Part shown: one piece after another, positions 47,972-56,457 of the stretch
How the letters are laid out: each line of letters opens with the position of its first letter
How positions within the stretch are numbered: the first letter of the stretch is position 1
DNA from: CALBPI01 sp039821645
GTDB taxonomy: Bacteria > Pseudomonadota > Gammaproteobacteria > Steroidobacterales > Woeseiaceae
NCBI GenBank assembly: GCA_039821645.1
Contig: JBCBNU010000006.1
Location: forward strand, 1-64,000
Direction: 5' to 3'
Length of the DNA stretch: 64,000 bases
Translations under genes and position numbers: made by a program
The notes under the pieces: model-generated
Told to the model about the DNA's origin: nothing
The model's database searches: none
Seen by the model: the letters and a program-made list of their open reading frames with translations, nothing else

Positions 47972-48807
47972 TCGAAACGCAGATCAACGCCGCGGATTTG
48001 AACTGGCACGTCCGTCAGGACGGCGATGGACCTGATCTTGTTTGCATCCACGGCGCTGGCGCGTCGCTGGAGAGTTGGGATGCGCTCGTACCGCTGCTGG
48101 AAACAGAGTTTCGGTTAACGCGCATGGACTTGCCTGGCCACGCAGACTCCGAGTCTTTCCGGCCAGGTTTGTATTCACTCAGGCGCACCGCCCAAGCTGT
48201 GGCTGAGCTTTGCCGTACGCTGGGGCTTGAGGCGCCGCTGGTGTTGGGTCATTCGGCAGGTGGCGCCATTGGGTTGAAATGGTCTCTCGATGGCCATGCA
48301 CCTCGCCCAGGGCGAATTCTTGCGATCAATCCGGCGTTACTGCCCTTCAGCGGTGTAGCCGGTCTGATGTTTCCCGCCATGGCGCGGTTCGCTGCGATGT
48401 TGCCTCTGCTCGACAGCATGATCGCCCGACGGGCTGAGCGCACCACTGAAGTCCAACGATTGCTCGAGGGCACGGGCTCACAGTTGCACGGCCCTGATGT
48501 TGCCCGGTATCAGGCGCTGATGGCGAGACCGTCACACGTGCGGGCGGTGATCGAAATGATGGCGGGGTGGCGACTTGATGGGTTGATCGACGAGTGGCGT
48601 CAAACGGACGGGCTCCTGTCGATTATTCTCGGCGGCCGCGATCGTGCAGTACCGCCGACCAAGAGCGCTGCGGCGCTGCGCGACGTTGCGGATGTGACAT
48701 TAATTGAAGATGTTGGTCATCTCGCCCACGAAGAGCGCCCGCATTTGGTTGCAGATTGGTTGCGAGCACAAACAGGATTAAGCGATGAGCAGTGTTCTTA
48801 TGGCTGA
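47968..48807 (+). CDS. bchO: BchO, alpha/beta hydrolase tied to Mg-chelatase
   Basis: A 279-residue alpha/beta hydrolase: oxyanion region CIHGAGASLESWD, nucleophile GHSAGGAIGLK (Ser in GxSxG, about residue 94), and C-terminal IILGGRDRAVP and VGHLAHEERP. BchO follows bchID in purple bacteria; its exact step is not settled. Its end overlaps crtB by 23 bp. Confidence 0.93.
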   Translation: MIETQINAADLNWHVRQDGDGPDLVCIHGAGASLESWDALVPLLETEFRLTRMDLPGHADSESFRPGLYSLRRTAQAVAELCRTLGLEAPLVLGHSAGGAIGLKWSLDGHAPRPGRILAINPALLPFSGVAGLMFPAMARFAAMLPLLDSMIARRAERTTEVQRLLEGTGSQLHGPDVARYQALMARPSHVRAVIEMMAGWRLDGLIDEWRQTDGLLSIILGGRDRAVPPTKSAAALRDVADVTLIEDVGHLAHEERPHLVADWLRAQTGLSDEQCSYG

Positions 48808-49801
48808 CAGCATGGGCGCCGGTTTTGAATGGCTGGACGACAAGCAGTCCGATCTCGCCGTGTGTCGGGAAATGTTACGTGTGGGTTCGCATTCTTTTTA
48901 TGCGGCTTCATTGCTTCTGCCGCAGGCTATGCGTGAGCCAGCCTGCGCACTCTACGCGTTCTGTAGGCTAGCCGATGATTTGGTCGATGACGGTGCCGAT
49001 GACGTTGACGCTGTCTCAGAGCTAACGCGTCGACTGAACTTGATTTACTCGAGAAAGCCATACGATCACGCGGCGGACCGTGCAATGGTGCACATCGCTG
49101 AACGCTACGGTATGCCGAAGGCGTTGCCCGCCGCCTTGATCGATGGGTTTCGCTGGGACGTTGACGGTCGGCGTTATGAAACGCTCGATGATCTGCATGG
49201 ATATGCTGCCAGGGTTGCCGGTAGTGTTGGCGCGATGATGGCGGTGCTGATGGGCGTTAGGGAAGCACCCGTGCTCGCGCGCGCCTGCGATCTTGGGTCT
49301 GCGATGCAACTGACCAACATCGCGCGCGACGTTGGTGAGGATGCGCAGCGCGGCAGACTGTACCTTCCGCGCAATTGGATGCGTGAGGCCGGCATCAATC
49401 CGGATCGCTGGCTCGAGCAACCCGAGTTCAGTGAGGCGTTGGGAACCGTCGTTGCGCGCCTGCTCACGGTTGCTGACGAGTTATATTTGCGAGCACGGTC
49501 CGGCATCGCGCAGCTGCCCTTAGGGTGCAGACCGGGAATTTACGCGGCCATGCGAATCTATCGCGAGATCGGTGTGGTTCTGCGTCACGACGGTCTCAAC
49601 TCGGTAGATCAGAGAACCATCGTGCCGAAGCATCGGAAGTCCTTCTTGCTAGGTCATGCGATGCTATCCAGCGTTAAGGGGCAGATTCTCGATTCTGCGC
49701 CCGCGCTGCCCGCTAATGAGTTCCTCGTGGATGCTGTTGCGGGTGCGCCGGCGCCGCGTCCGGAATATAGCTATTGGTTTCGAGCGGACACCGAACGCTA
49801 G
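48785..49801 (+). CDS. crtB: Phytoene synthase
   Basis: A 338-residue enzyme that condenses two GGPP to phytoene. Both Asp motifs are intact: YAFCRLADDLVDD and TNIARDVGEDAQRGRLYLP. It starts at 48785 within bchO; an alternative ATG at 48800 would shorten it by five residues. The usual partner crtI (desaturase) is not beside it. Convergent with crtC, with stops overlapping. Confidence 0.96.
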   Translation: MSSVLMADSMGAGFEWLDDKQSDLAVCREMLRVGSHSFYAASLLLPQAMREPACALYAFCRLADDLVDDGADDVDAVSELTRRLNLIYSRKPYDHAADRAMVHIAERYGMPKALPAALIDGFRWDVDGRRYETLDDLHGYAARVAGSVGAMMAVLMGVREAPVLARACDLGSAMQLTNIARDVGEDAQRGRLYLPRNWMREAGINPDRWLEQPEFSEALGTVVARLLTVADELYLRARSGIAQLPLGCRPGIYAAMRIYREIGVVLRHDGLNSVDQRTIVPKHRKSFLLGHAMLSSVKGQILDSAPALPANEFLVDAVAGAPAPRPEYSYWFRADTER

Positions 49802-50787
49802 GCAAGGCGCGGCATTCGAAACGGCAATAGCGTCTGTACCCAGCGCGAAGCGAACCGGTCGAGGTCCAGACTCTCGTGCATCACTCTGTAAGGCTGTGAC
49901 TGATCACCCGCAGCCAGCAGTGAGCGAACATAGAACGGCGTATCCTCAAGTGTCCTCGTATTCAGTACGGGATCTGTCGAGCGCAACTGACGCGGAACGC
50001 GCCAAAAGCCGGGTGCGATTGCGACGCTACCAGGGGTAGGCACCTCGACCATGCCGTCCGGCGTAAGTGCGAGCGTGAGGTCCGATTCCAGGCCAGAGCG
50101 CTCTCGCGAGTGATAAGTGATCGCGGGCGTGCCGCCATCAGCTGGTGATGATTCGCGCCGTGTCCAATCCCACCCCCTAAAGCCCTGTTCCAATGGCTCG
50201 CTGCCGAAGTTGGTGTCGATGTACCCACTGCCTGCAAAGGTCAGCTGCGGGTGGTCGAGTCTGACAGTCGCTTTGGCGACCGGCGCATAGGGCCACCAGA
50301 AATGCGAGCCGTTGCTATGCAGTGGGAAAGGTTTCGGTGTTTTGATGATGGGGGTGAGCTCGATCCTGCCCTCCCAGCGGAACGGAAGCGGATTGCATCG
50401 CTCGCGAATGTTGATCACCAATCGATCTTCTTCGAATCGCATGTCGCTCGGTCCTACGCGAACGCCATGCGCCAGGCGTTCTAAATGACTGCCGCCTCTC
50501 TCGGTCATTGCCCAACGCTTGCTGCCGGGCCCGTAGAGAATCGCGTTGATCGCGCAATGCTGTTCGGGGTCGGACGGCCCGCGTCGGCGACGCGAGGCGT
50601 AGTAAGGCGAAAATACACTGCCAATGAATCCGATGATGACGACACAAAACTGGTGGTCGTCACTCACGATGTCGCAATACCACCATCGGTAACCGTTCAC
50701 CGGCACCTCAGAGTCAAAGTAGTGCGGCGCTGATGTTTCAATCAAATTCGACAATGTTTCGACCTTAATGTCGAGATGGTTTTCCAC
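49798..50787 (-). CDS. crtC: Carotenoid 1,2-hydratase
   Basis: A 329-residue CrtC that adds water to neurosporene or lycopene ends. Family marks: NGYRWWYCDIVSDD, GSVFSPYY, SHFWWPYAPVAKATVR and GSGYIDTNFGSEPLEQGFRGWDW. GTG start at 50787 with GGAG 8 bp upstream. It shares the upstream region with crtE. crtD, normally beside it, is absent. Confidence 0.94.
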   Translation of the reverse strand: MENHLDIKVETLSNLIETSAPHYFDSEVPVNGYRWWYCDIVSDDHQFCVVIIGFIGSVFSPYYASRRRRGPSDPEQHCAINAILYGPGSKRWAMTERGGSHLERLAHGVRVGPSDMRFEEDRLVINIRERCNPLPFRWEGRIELTPIIKTPKPFPLHSNGSHFWWPYAPVAKATVRLDHPQLTFAGSGYIDTNFGSEPLEQGFRGWDWTRRESSPADGGTPAITYHSRERSGLESDLTLALTPDGMVEVPTPGSVAIAPGFWRVPRQLRSTDPVLNTRTLEDTPFYVRSLLAAGDQSQPYRVMHESLDLDRFASRWVQTLLPFRMPRLA

Positions 50788-50820
50788 ACGTACAACTCCG
50801 ATTGACGCTTTTTGGGAAAA

Positions 50821-50863
50821 TGTCTATTCTAATTGACACTATTTTTGTCAAACTGACAAGACA
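50821..50863. promoter_or_regulatory. Tandem PpsR-type sites between crtC and crtE
   Basis: Two perfect TGT-N12-ACA sites, at 50821-50838 and 50846-50863, with 7 bp between them. This spacing resembles the paired sites bound cooperatively by CrtJ/PpsR. An extra short palindrome TTGTCA-AAC-TGACAA lies at 50845-50859. The region is only 108 bp long, so one pair can control both crtC and crtE. No clear -10 was recognised for either gene. Confidence 0.8.
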
Positions 50864-50895
50864 TATTGTCGAGTTAGTTGTCAAAGGGGGCTTGA

Positions 50896-51768
50896 ATGGT
50901 CAGCGCAACCCGAATCGAGTCGGCGATAGAGTCCGCTCTGCAGGCGCATTTGTCCGAGGATTGTCCGCCGCGTCTTGCGAGCGCAGTGCGCTATGCGGTC
51001 ATACCGGGTGGCGGGCGCATTCGCCCCAGGTTGACCTTGTCCGTTGCTGAGGCTTGTGGCTCGGATGATCCTGGGTGTGTCGATGCGGCTGCGGTGTCCG
51101 TTGAGTTATTGCATTGCGCATCGTTGGTCCACGACGACATGCCCTGCTTTGACGACGCTGATCTGCGACGTGGCAAGCCCACGGTGCACGTCGCGTTTGA
51201 TGAGCGCCTCGCTTTGTTGGTGGGTGACGAGCTCATCGTTATGGCGTTTGAGGTGTTGGCCGCAGGTGCCGCTCGTCATCCGGAGCGTTTGCAGGCATTG
51301 ATGCGGGTCATCGGCAGGTCTGTGGGCGCACCGCGAGGCATCATTGCCGGGCAAGCGTACGAGTGTGAGCCGGGCGTCGATTTGCGCGCCTATCAGCAAG
51401 CGAAAACGGGTGCTCTGTTTTCCGCGGCGTGTGCCGCGGGTGCTACGGCGGCTGGGGCCAACCCGGAGCCTTGGTATGTGCTCGGAAAACGCCTCGGTGA
51501 GGCGTACCAGGTGCTCGACGATCTGCGTGATCGCTACGAGACCGTTGAGGTAATCGGTAAGCCTGTGGGTCAGGATGTTCGCCATGCTAGGCCGAGTGCC
51601 GTTACGGAGCTGGGTTTCGAGGGTGCGATCGCGCGCCTGCAAAGCCTCGTCAACATTGCAGCCGAGTCCGTACCAGCCTGCACGGGTCGAGAGAGTTTGA
51701 TGTCGAAGATCAACGCGCAGGGCGAGCAGGCGATATCCCGTATCCGTGCTTTGTGCGAGGCTGCCTGA
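50896..51768 (+). CDS. crtE: Geranylgeranyl diphosphate synthase
   Basis: A 290-residue polyprenyl synthase: the first Asp-rich motif LVHDDMPCFDDADLRRGKPT near 75 and the second DDLRDRYE near 213. It makes GGPP for carotenoids and for the BchG reaction. Ribosome-binding site AGGGGG before ATG 50896. crtF follows after 18 bp. Confidence 0.95.
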   Translation: MVSATRIESAIESALQAHLSEDCPPRLASAVRYAVIPGGGRIRPRLTLSVAEACGSDDPGCVDAAAVSVELLHCASLVHDDMPCFDDADLRRGKPTVHVAFDERLALLVGDELIVMAFEVLAAGAARHPERLQALMRVIGRSVGAPRGIIAGQAYECEPGVDLRAYQQAKTGALFSAACAAGATAAGANPEPWYVLGKRLGEAYQVLDDLRDRYETVEVIGKPVGQDVRHARPSAVTELGFEGAIARLQSLVNIAAESVPACTGRESLMSKINAQGEQAISRIRALCEAA

Positions 51769-51786
51769 ATCTCGAGGCAGGCCTTA

Positions 51787-52878
51787 ATGTCTGGTATTGA
51801 CTGGCGCGACTGGCGAACCCGCCTGATCGCGAATCCACGCTTTCGTCAGCGGGTAGCGCGCATCTGGCCGTTCTCCCTGGTTGCCCGCCGCCAAGCGCGC
51901 CGGCTTTTCGATATATCCGCAGGATTTGTTTACAGCCAAACGCTAATGGCATGCGTCGAGCTGAACTGGTTCGATCGTTTGGCTGACGGGCCTTTGGAGC
52001 GCGCAGTGCTCGCAACGGGCAGCGGGCTCGAAACGCCGGCGTTAGATCGATTGGTCGACGCGGCGATCGCGCTGGATTTGTTGGAAGCACGAAAAGGCGC
52101 TCGCGTTGCGCTCGGGCCGCTAGGTGCAGCACTGATTGGCGACAAGGGCATCACATCGATGGCTGCGCACCACCATCTCCTCTATCAAGATCTCGCGGAC
52201 CCACTGGCGCTGTTGCGCGGCGAAGCCCCCACAACCCAGCTCGGTGACTACTGGGGCTATGCCAAGCAGGATCCGGGCTCGCTGGCTACGGAGCGCGTGG
52301 CTGGCTACAGCAAGCTTATGGCCGAGTCGCAGCCGATGGTATCTGAGCAGGTTCTTGCGGCCTACGACTTCAGCGGTGCCAGGCGGTTACTGGATGTGGG
52401 CGGTGGAACCGGCGCGTTCGTTAGGGCGGTAGGGCATGCGTATCCCGGGCTGCAGCTCGAGGTTTTCGATTTGCCGGGGGTCGTGGGGCTGCGTTCAGAC
52501 AGCGGTCAGCGCGCGGTGACGCGGCACGCGGGCAACTTCTGTCAGGATGCGTTGCCATCCGGAGCCGATCTGATCTCCCTTGTTCGCATCATTCATGACC
52601 ATGACGATGATGTCGTCGATCAATTGTTGACAAATATTCGGCAAAAACTGCCGGTTGACGGGACATTATTGATCGCCGAACCGCTGGCCGGGACGCCCGG
52701 GGCTGAAACAGTCGGCGATGTCTATTTTGGTTTTTATCTCCTTGCAATGGGGAGCGGAAAGGCCAGAACGGTTAATCAAATCAATGAATTACTCGTCCGT
52801 AATGGGTTCTCCGAAGCGCGTTTTCACCCCACCCCAGTACCTTTGATCGCCAGTGTTCTGTCAACGAATCCAGTTTAA
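51787..52878 (+). CDS. crtF: Hydroxyneurosporene O-methyltransferase
   Basis: A 363-residue SAM-dependent enzyme with an N-terminal dimerisation part and SAM motif LLDVGGGTGAFVRAV (about 199). HDHDDDVV and LLIAEPLAGTPGAETVGD are typical of the acetylserotonin-type O-methyltransferase family. It forms the methoxy end group of spheroidene or spirilloxanthin. 117 bp separate it from bchC, with a promoter in between. Confidence 0.94.
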   Translation: MSGIDWRDWRTRLIANPRFRQRVARIWPFSLVARRQARRLFDISAGFVYSQTLMACVELNWFDRLADGPLERAVLATGSGLETPALDRLVDAAIALDLLEARKGARVALGPLGAALIGDKGITSMAAHHHLLYQDLADPLALLRGEAPTTQLGDYWGYAKQDPGSLATERVAGYSKLMAESQPMVSEQVLAAYDFSGARRLLDVGGGTGAFVRAVGHAYPGLQLEVFDLPGVVGLRSDSGQRAVTRHAGNFCQDALPSGADLISLVRIIHDHDDDVVDQLLTNIRQKLPVDGTLLIAEPLAGTPGAETVGDVYFGFYLLAMGSGKARTVNQINELLVRNGFSEARFHPTPVPLIASVLSTNPV

Positions 52879-52892
52879 TTTACACATCAATC

Positions 52893-52932
52893 TGTCAAAT
52901 TGTCTTGACACTTTGTCCAGCCGGCGTAAACT
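52893..52932 (+). promoter_or_regulatory. bchC promoter with PpsR site over the -35
   Basis: TGTCAAATTGTCTTGACA (52893-52910) is a perfect TGT-N12-ACA site. Its right part is a consensus -35 (TTGACA, 52905-52910), followed by a 16-bp spacer and TAAACT (52927-52932) as -10. A repressor at this site would cover the -35. The predicted transcript start, near 52940, gives a leader of about 55 nt before bchC. Confidence 0.78.
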
Positions 52933-52995
52933 GAACACAGCTAACACGAGAAGATGACGAGGGGTTGTCTCTCAAGTTTGGGGTTTGGGATACAG

Positions 52996-53934
52996 ATGGA
53001 CACAGTTGCCGTCGTTATGCAGGAACCAGGGTGCGTCGAATTGAATCGATTGGGCCTTGAAGCTTCCTCCAACGAAGACTTGGTTGTTGATGTTGCATAC
53101 AGCGGCATCAGTACAGGTACGGAGCGCTTGCTCTGGCAGGGCAAGATGCCGCCATTCCCTGGTATGGGTTATCCCCTGGTTCCCGGCTATGAAACGGTCG
53201 GCGTCATACGTGAAGCCCCCGACGCGCTTCAGCACCGGGTTGGCGAGTTTGTATTCGTCTCGGGCGCGCGCTGCTACGGCGACGTCCGCGGACTATTTGG
53301 AGGCGCCGCTTCCCGTTTGATCACCCCGCCTGAGAAGGCGTTCACGATTCCCGGCGAATGGGGCGAGCAGGGTGTCCTGATCGCACTGGCTGCTACGGCG
53401 CATCACGCGGCGTTCAGAGGTAATGCGGTTCCCGAAGTCGTTGTCGGTCACGGCGTGCTGGGTCGACTGATCGCGCGGGTCATTGCCGCTTCAGGCGCAC
53501 CCGCGCCAGTGGTTTGGGAAACCAACGCCACGCGTCGTGTTGGTGAGACCAACTATCTCGTGATGGACCCCGCCGACGATGCGCGGACCGACTACAGAAC
53601 GATTTGTGACGCGAGCGGCGACCAGGCCGCGATCAACGGGCTCATTGCGCGTCTTGCGCATGGAGGAGAGCTTGTTCTTGCCGGTTTCTACGCCTCAGAT
53701 GTGGCGTTTAATTTCCCAATGGCCTTCATGACCGAGGCGCGCCTGACCGTCGCTGCCGAGTGGGCCGAGGAAGACCTGATTGCAGTAACAGATATGGTCC
53801 GGGACGGCCGTCTGTCTCTGGATGGGCTCATCACCCATCGCTTGTCAGCGAGTGATGCTGACGACGCATATCGCATCGCATTCGACGATGCGGACTGTCT
53901 GAAGATGATTCTCGATTGGAGGGACACCGAGTGA
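52996..53934 (+). CDS. bchC: Bacteriochlorophyllide dehydrogenase BchC
   Basis: A 312-residue dehydrogenase that oxidises the 3-hydroxyethyl group to acetyl. It begins MDTVAVVMQEPG at ATG 52996, followed by YSGISTGTERLLWQGKMPPF and YPLVPGYETVG, unique to BchC. The nucleotide region GHGVLGRLIARV replaces the usual GxGxxG. The bchX start overlaps its stop (GTGA). Confidence 0.95.
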   Translation: MDTVAVVMQEPGCVELNRLGLEASSNEDLVVDVAYSGISTGTERLLWQGKMPPFPGMGYPLVPGYETVGVIREAPDALQHRVGEFVFVSGARCYGDVRGLFGGAASRLITPPEKAFTIPGEWGEQGVLIALAATAHHAAFRGNAVPEVVVGHGVLGRLIARVIAASGAPAPVVWETNATRRVGETNYLVMDPADDARTDYRTICDASGDQAAINGLIARLAHGGELVLAGFYASDVAFNFPMAFMTEARLTVAAEWAEEDLIAVTDMVRDGRLSLDGLITHRLSASDADDAYRIAFDDADCLKMILDWRDTE

Positions 53935-54953
53935 GCAGTAAAGACAACGTTACCGAAATCAAGGTTGATCCAAGTATCCGCCGCCGTGATCAGCTCCGCG
54001 CGGAGGCGCGTGTTGAGCCGGACCCTGTGCCGAACGGCGAGGTCACTAAAGAGACGCAGATCATCGCGATCTACGGAAAAGGCGGTATCGGCAAGAGCTT
54101 CACGCTCTCCAACCTCTCTTACATGATGGCGCAGCAAGGCAAGAAAGTGCTGCTCATAGGCTGCGATCCGAAGAGCGACACAACCTCTTTGCTGTTCGGC
54201 GGCAAGAGTTGCCCGACGATCATCGAGACTTCTGCTCGCAAGAAAGCGGCGGGTGAGGAAGTCGAAATCGGTGATGTGTGTTTCAAGCGAGATGGTGTTT
54301 ACGCCATGGAGCTCGGTGGGCCGGAGGTCGGTCGCGGCTGCGGTGGTCGAGGCATCATCCACGGATTCGAGTTGCTCGAGAAACTAGGGTTTCATGAGTG
54401 GGATTTCGACTACGTGCTGCTCGACTTCCTGGGTGACGTTGTCTGCGGTGGCTTTGGTTTGCCAATCGCTCGCGACATGTGCCAGAAGGTCATCGTGGTC
54501 GGCTCTAACGACCTCCAATCGCTGTACGTTGCCAACAATGTCTGCTCCGCGGTTGAGTACTTCCGCAAGCTAGGCGGGAACGTCGGTGTTGCCGGCATGG
54601 CAATCAACAAGGACGACGGCACCGGCGAGGCGGCGGCATTCGCGAAAGCTGTTGGCATTCCGGTGCTCGCCGCAATTCCGGCGGATGACGACATTCGGCG
54701 CAAGAGCGCCAACTACGAAATCGTTGGCAAGCCTGGTGGTCAATGGGCATCCCTGTTCGAAGGTCTGGCAGCCCAGGTTGCACAAGCACCGCCGCAACAA
54801 CCGAACCCGCTAGACCAGGACGGTTTGCTTGGACTGTTCTCCAGCGAAGAGACAGGCGGCGACATCGTTTTGCAGCCCGCGTCACCCGCTGATATGCGAG
54901 GTGCAAGCTACGCACCACGTGAGTCTCTCGAGGTCATCTACGACGCCGTCTAG
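53931..54953 (+). CDS. bchX: Chlorophyllide a reductase Fe protein
   Basis: A 340-residue NifH-like subunit of the enzyme that reduces ring B of chlorophyllide. P-loop YGKGGIGKSFTLSNL near 45-59; cluster Cys in GRGCGGR and DVVCGGF. GTG 53931 overlaps the bchC stop and has GGAGGGA upstream. bchY starts 16 bp later. Confidence 0.96.
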   Translation: MSSKDNVTEIKVDPSIRRRDQLRAEARVEPDPVPNGEVTKETQIIAIYGKGGIGKSFTLSNLSYMMAQQGKKVLLIGCDPKSDTTSLLFGGKSCPTIIETSARKKAAGEEVEIGDVCFKRDGVYAMELGGPEVGRGCGGRGIIHGFELLEKLGFHEWDFDYVLLDFLGDVVCGGFGLPIARDMCQKVIVVGSNDLQSLYVANNVCSAVEYFRKLGGNVGVAGMAINKDDGTGEAAAFAKAVGIPVLAAIPADDDIRRKSANYEIVGKPGGQWASLFEGLAAQVAQAPPQQPNPLDQDGLLGLFSSEETGGDIVLQPASPADMRGASYAPRESLEVIYDAV

Positions 54954-54969
54954 GCATCGGGGCGAGACT

Positions 54970-56457
54970 ATGGAGACGGACAACACACCAATGAACGAAG
55001 CGGGCGGCTGCCACTCGAAGGATGAGATGCAAAAAGCGGCATCCAAAGCCGGCAACGGCGAGCTGATGGCGAAGTTTGCTCGTGACTATCCGACCGGTCC
55101 GCACGACCAACCGCAAAGCATGTGCCCCGCATTCGGCTCGCTACGCGTTGGATTGCGCATGCGTCGGACCGCGACGATTTTGTCTGGGTCAGCATGCTGC
55201 GTGTATGGGCTGACGTTTACATCACACTTTTACGGGGCGCGCAGAACGGTTGGTTACGTCCCGTTCAATTCCGAGTCACTCGTGACCGGAAAACTCTATG
55301 AAGATATCCGCGATGCGGTTCATGAAATGGCTGATCCGGAACACTACGATGCCATCGTGGTGACCAACCTGTGTGTGCCGACAGCGTCGGGCGTGCCGCT
55401 GCAAATGTTGCCCAAGGAAATCAATGGCGTCCGGATTGTCGGCATTGATGTCCCGGGATTCGGCGTACCGACGCATGCCGAGGCCAAAGACGTGCTCGCT
55501 GGCGCGATGTTGAATTACGCGAGGAGTGAAGCGGAGCTCGGACCGGTTGCTGCACCGCGCGAGCGGAAAGATACCGAGCTACCACGGATTGCGCTCTTGG
55601 GCGAGATGTTCCCGGCTGACCCGGTAACCATCGACCAGCTCTTGCGCCCGATGGGACTTGGAGCTGGGCCGGTGGTGCCGACTCGCGAGTGGCGTGAGTT
55701 GTACGAAGCGCTCGCATGTCCGGCAGTAGCTGCGATTCACCCGTTCTATACCGCGTCATTGCGTGAATTCAAAGCTGCAGGACGTGTTGCTTTCGGTTCC
55801 GCTCCGGTGGGTAGAGAAGGAACTGCTGATTGGCTGCGTTCGGTCGGTGATGCCATGGGGGTTGAGAAGTCGCGTGTCGATCAGGCGAGCAACTCCGCGC
55901 TTGCGATGATTTCTGAAGGGCTCTCCAAAGTGAAAGTGGATGGTCGCATCACGCTCTCGGGTTATGAGGGTTCCGAACTGCTGGTGGCGCGCCTCTTGAA
56001 AGAGTGTGGGGCAGACGTCCGATACGTTGGTACGGCTTGTCCGAAGACGCCGTACTCTGAAGCGGATCGCGATTGGCTTGAGTCCCGTGGTGTACACGTC
56101 CAATACCGAGCGTCTTTGGAGCAAGACATCGCGGCTATGAACGAGTTCGATCCCGATCTGGCCGTGGGTACAACGCCTGTAGTTCAGGCGGCGAAAGAGC
56201 AATCGAGACCGGCGCTGTATTTCACAAACCTGATTTCGGCACGGCCGTTGATGGGTGCGCCCGGCCCTGCGGCGTTATCCGCAGTAGTCAATGCAGCCAT
56301 TGCACAGAAGCCTCGCTTCGATGAGATGGACGCGTTTTTCGAGGGCGTCGGAAAAGGCCACACGGCAGGTATCTGGCGAGACACACCGCCACCGCCGCCG
56401 AAGCCGCGTCGACCGCGCCCCGCGCCCAAGAAAGATGTAGCGGAGTCGATAGTCTGA
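54970..56457 (+). CDS. bchY: Chlorophyllide a reductase subunit Y
   Basis: A 495-residue NifD-like subunit; conserved Cys in SMCPAFGSLR and SGSACCVYGLTF, and in VVTNLCVPTASG. It pairs with BchZ. A basic, Pro-rich tail (TPPPPPKPRRPRPAPKKD) ends the protein. ATG 54970 is chosen over the long open frame upstream, which lies inside bchX. It overlaps bchZ by 1 bp. Confidence 0.96.
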   Translation: METDNTPMNEAGGCHSKDEMQKAASKAGNGELMAKFARDYPTGPHDQPQSMCPAFGSLRVGLRMRRTATILSGSACCVYGLTFTSHFYGARRTVGYVPFNSESLVTGKLYEDIRDAVHEMADPEHYDAIVVTNLCVPTASGVPLQMLPKEINGVRIVGIDVPGFGVPTHAEAKDVLAGAMLNYARSEAELGPVAAPRERKDTELPRIALLGEMFPADPVTIDQLLRPMGLGAGPVVPTREWRELYEALACPAVAAIHPFYTASLREFKAAGRVAFGSAPVGREGTADWLRSVGDAMGVEKSRVDQASNSALAMISEGLSKVKVDGRITLSGYEGSELLVARLLKECGADVRYVGTACPKTPYSEADRDWLESRGVHVQYRASLEQDIAAMNEFDPDLAVGTTPVVQAAKEQSRPALYFTNLISARPLMGAPGPAALSAVVNAAIAQKPRFDEMDAFFEGVGKGHTAGIWRDTPPPPPKPRRPRPAPKKDVAESIV

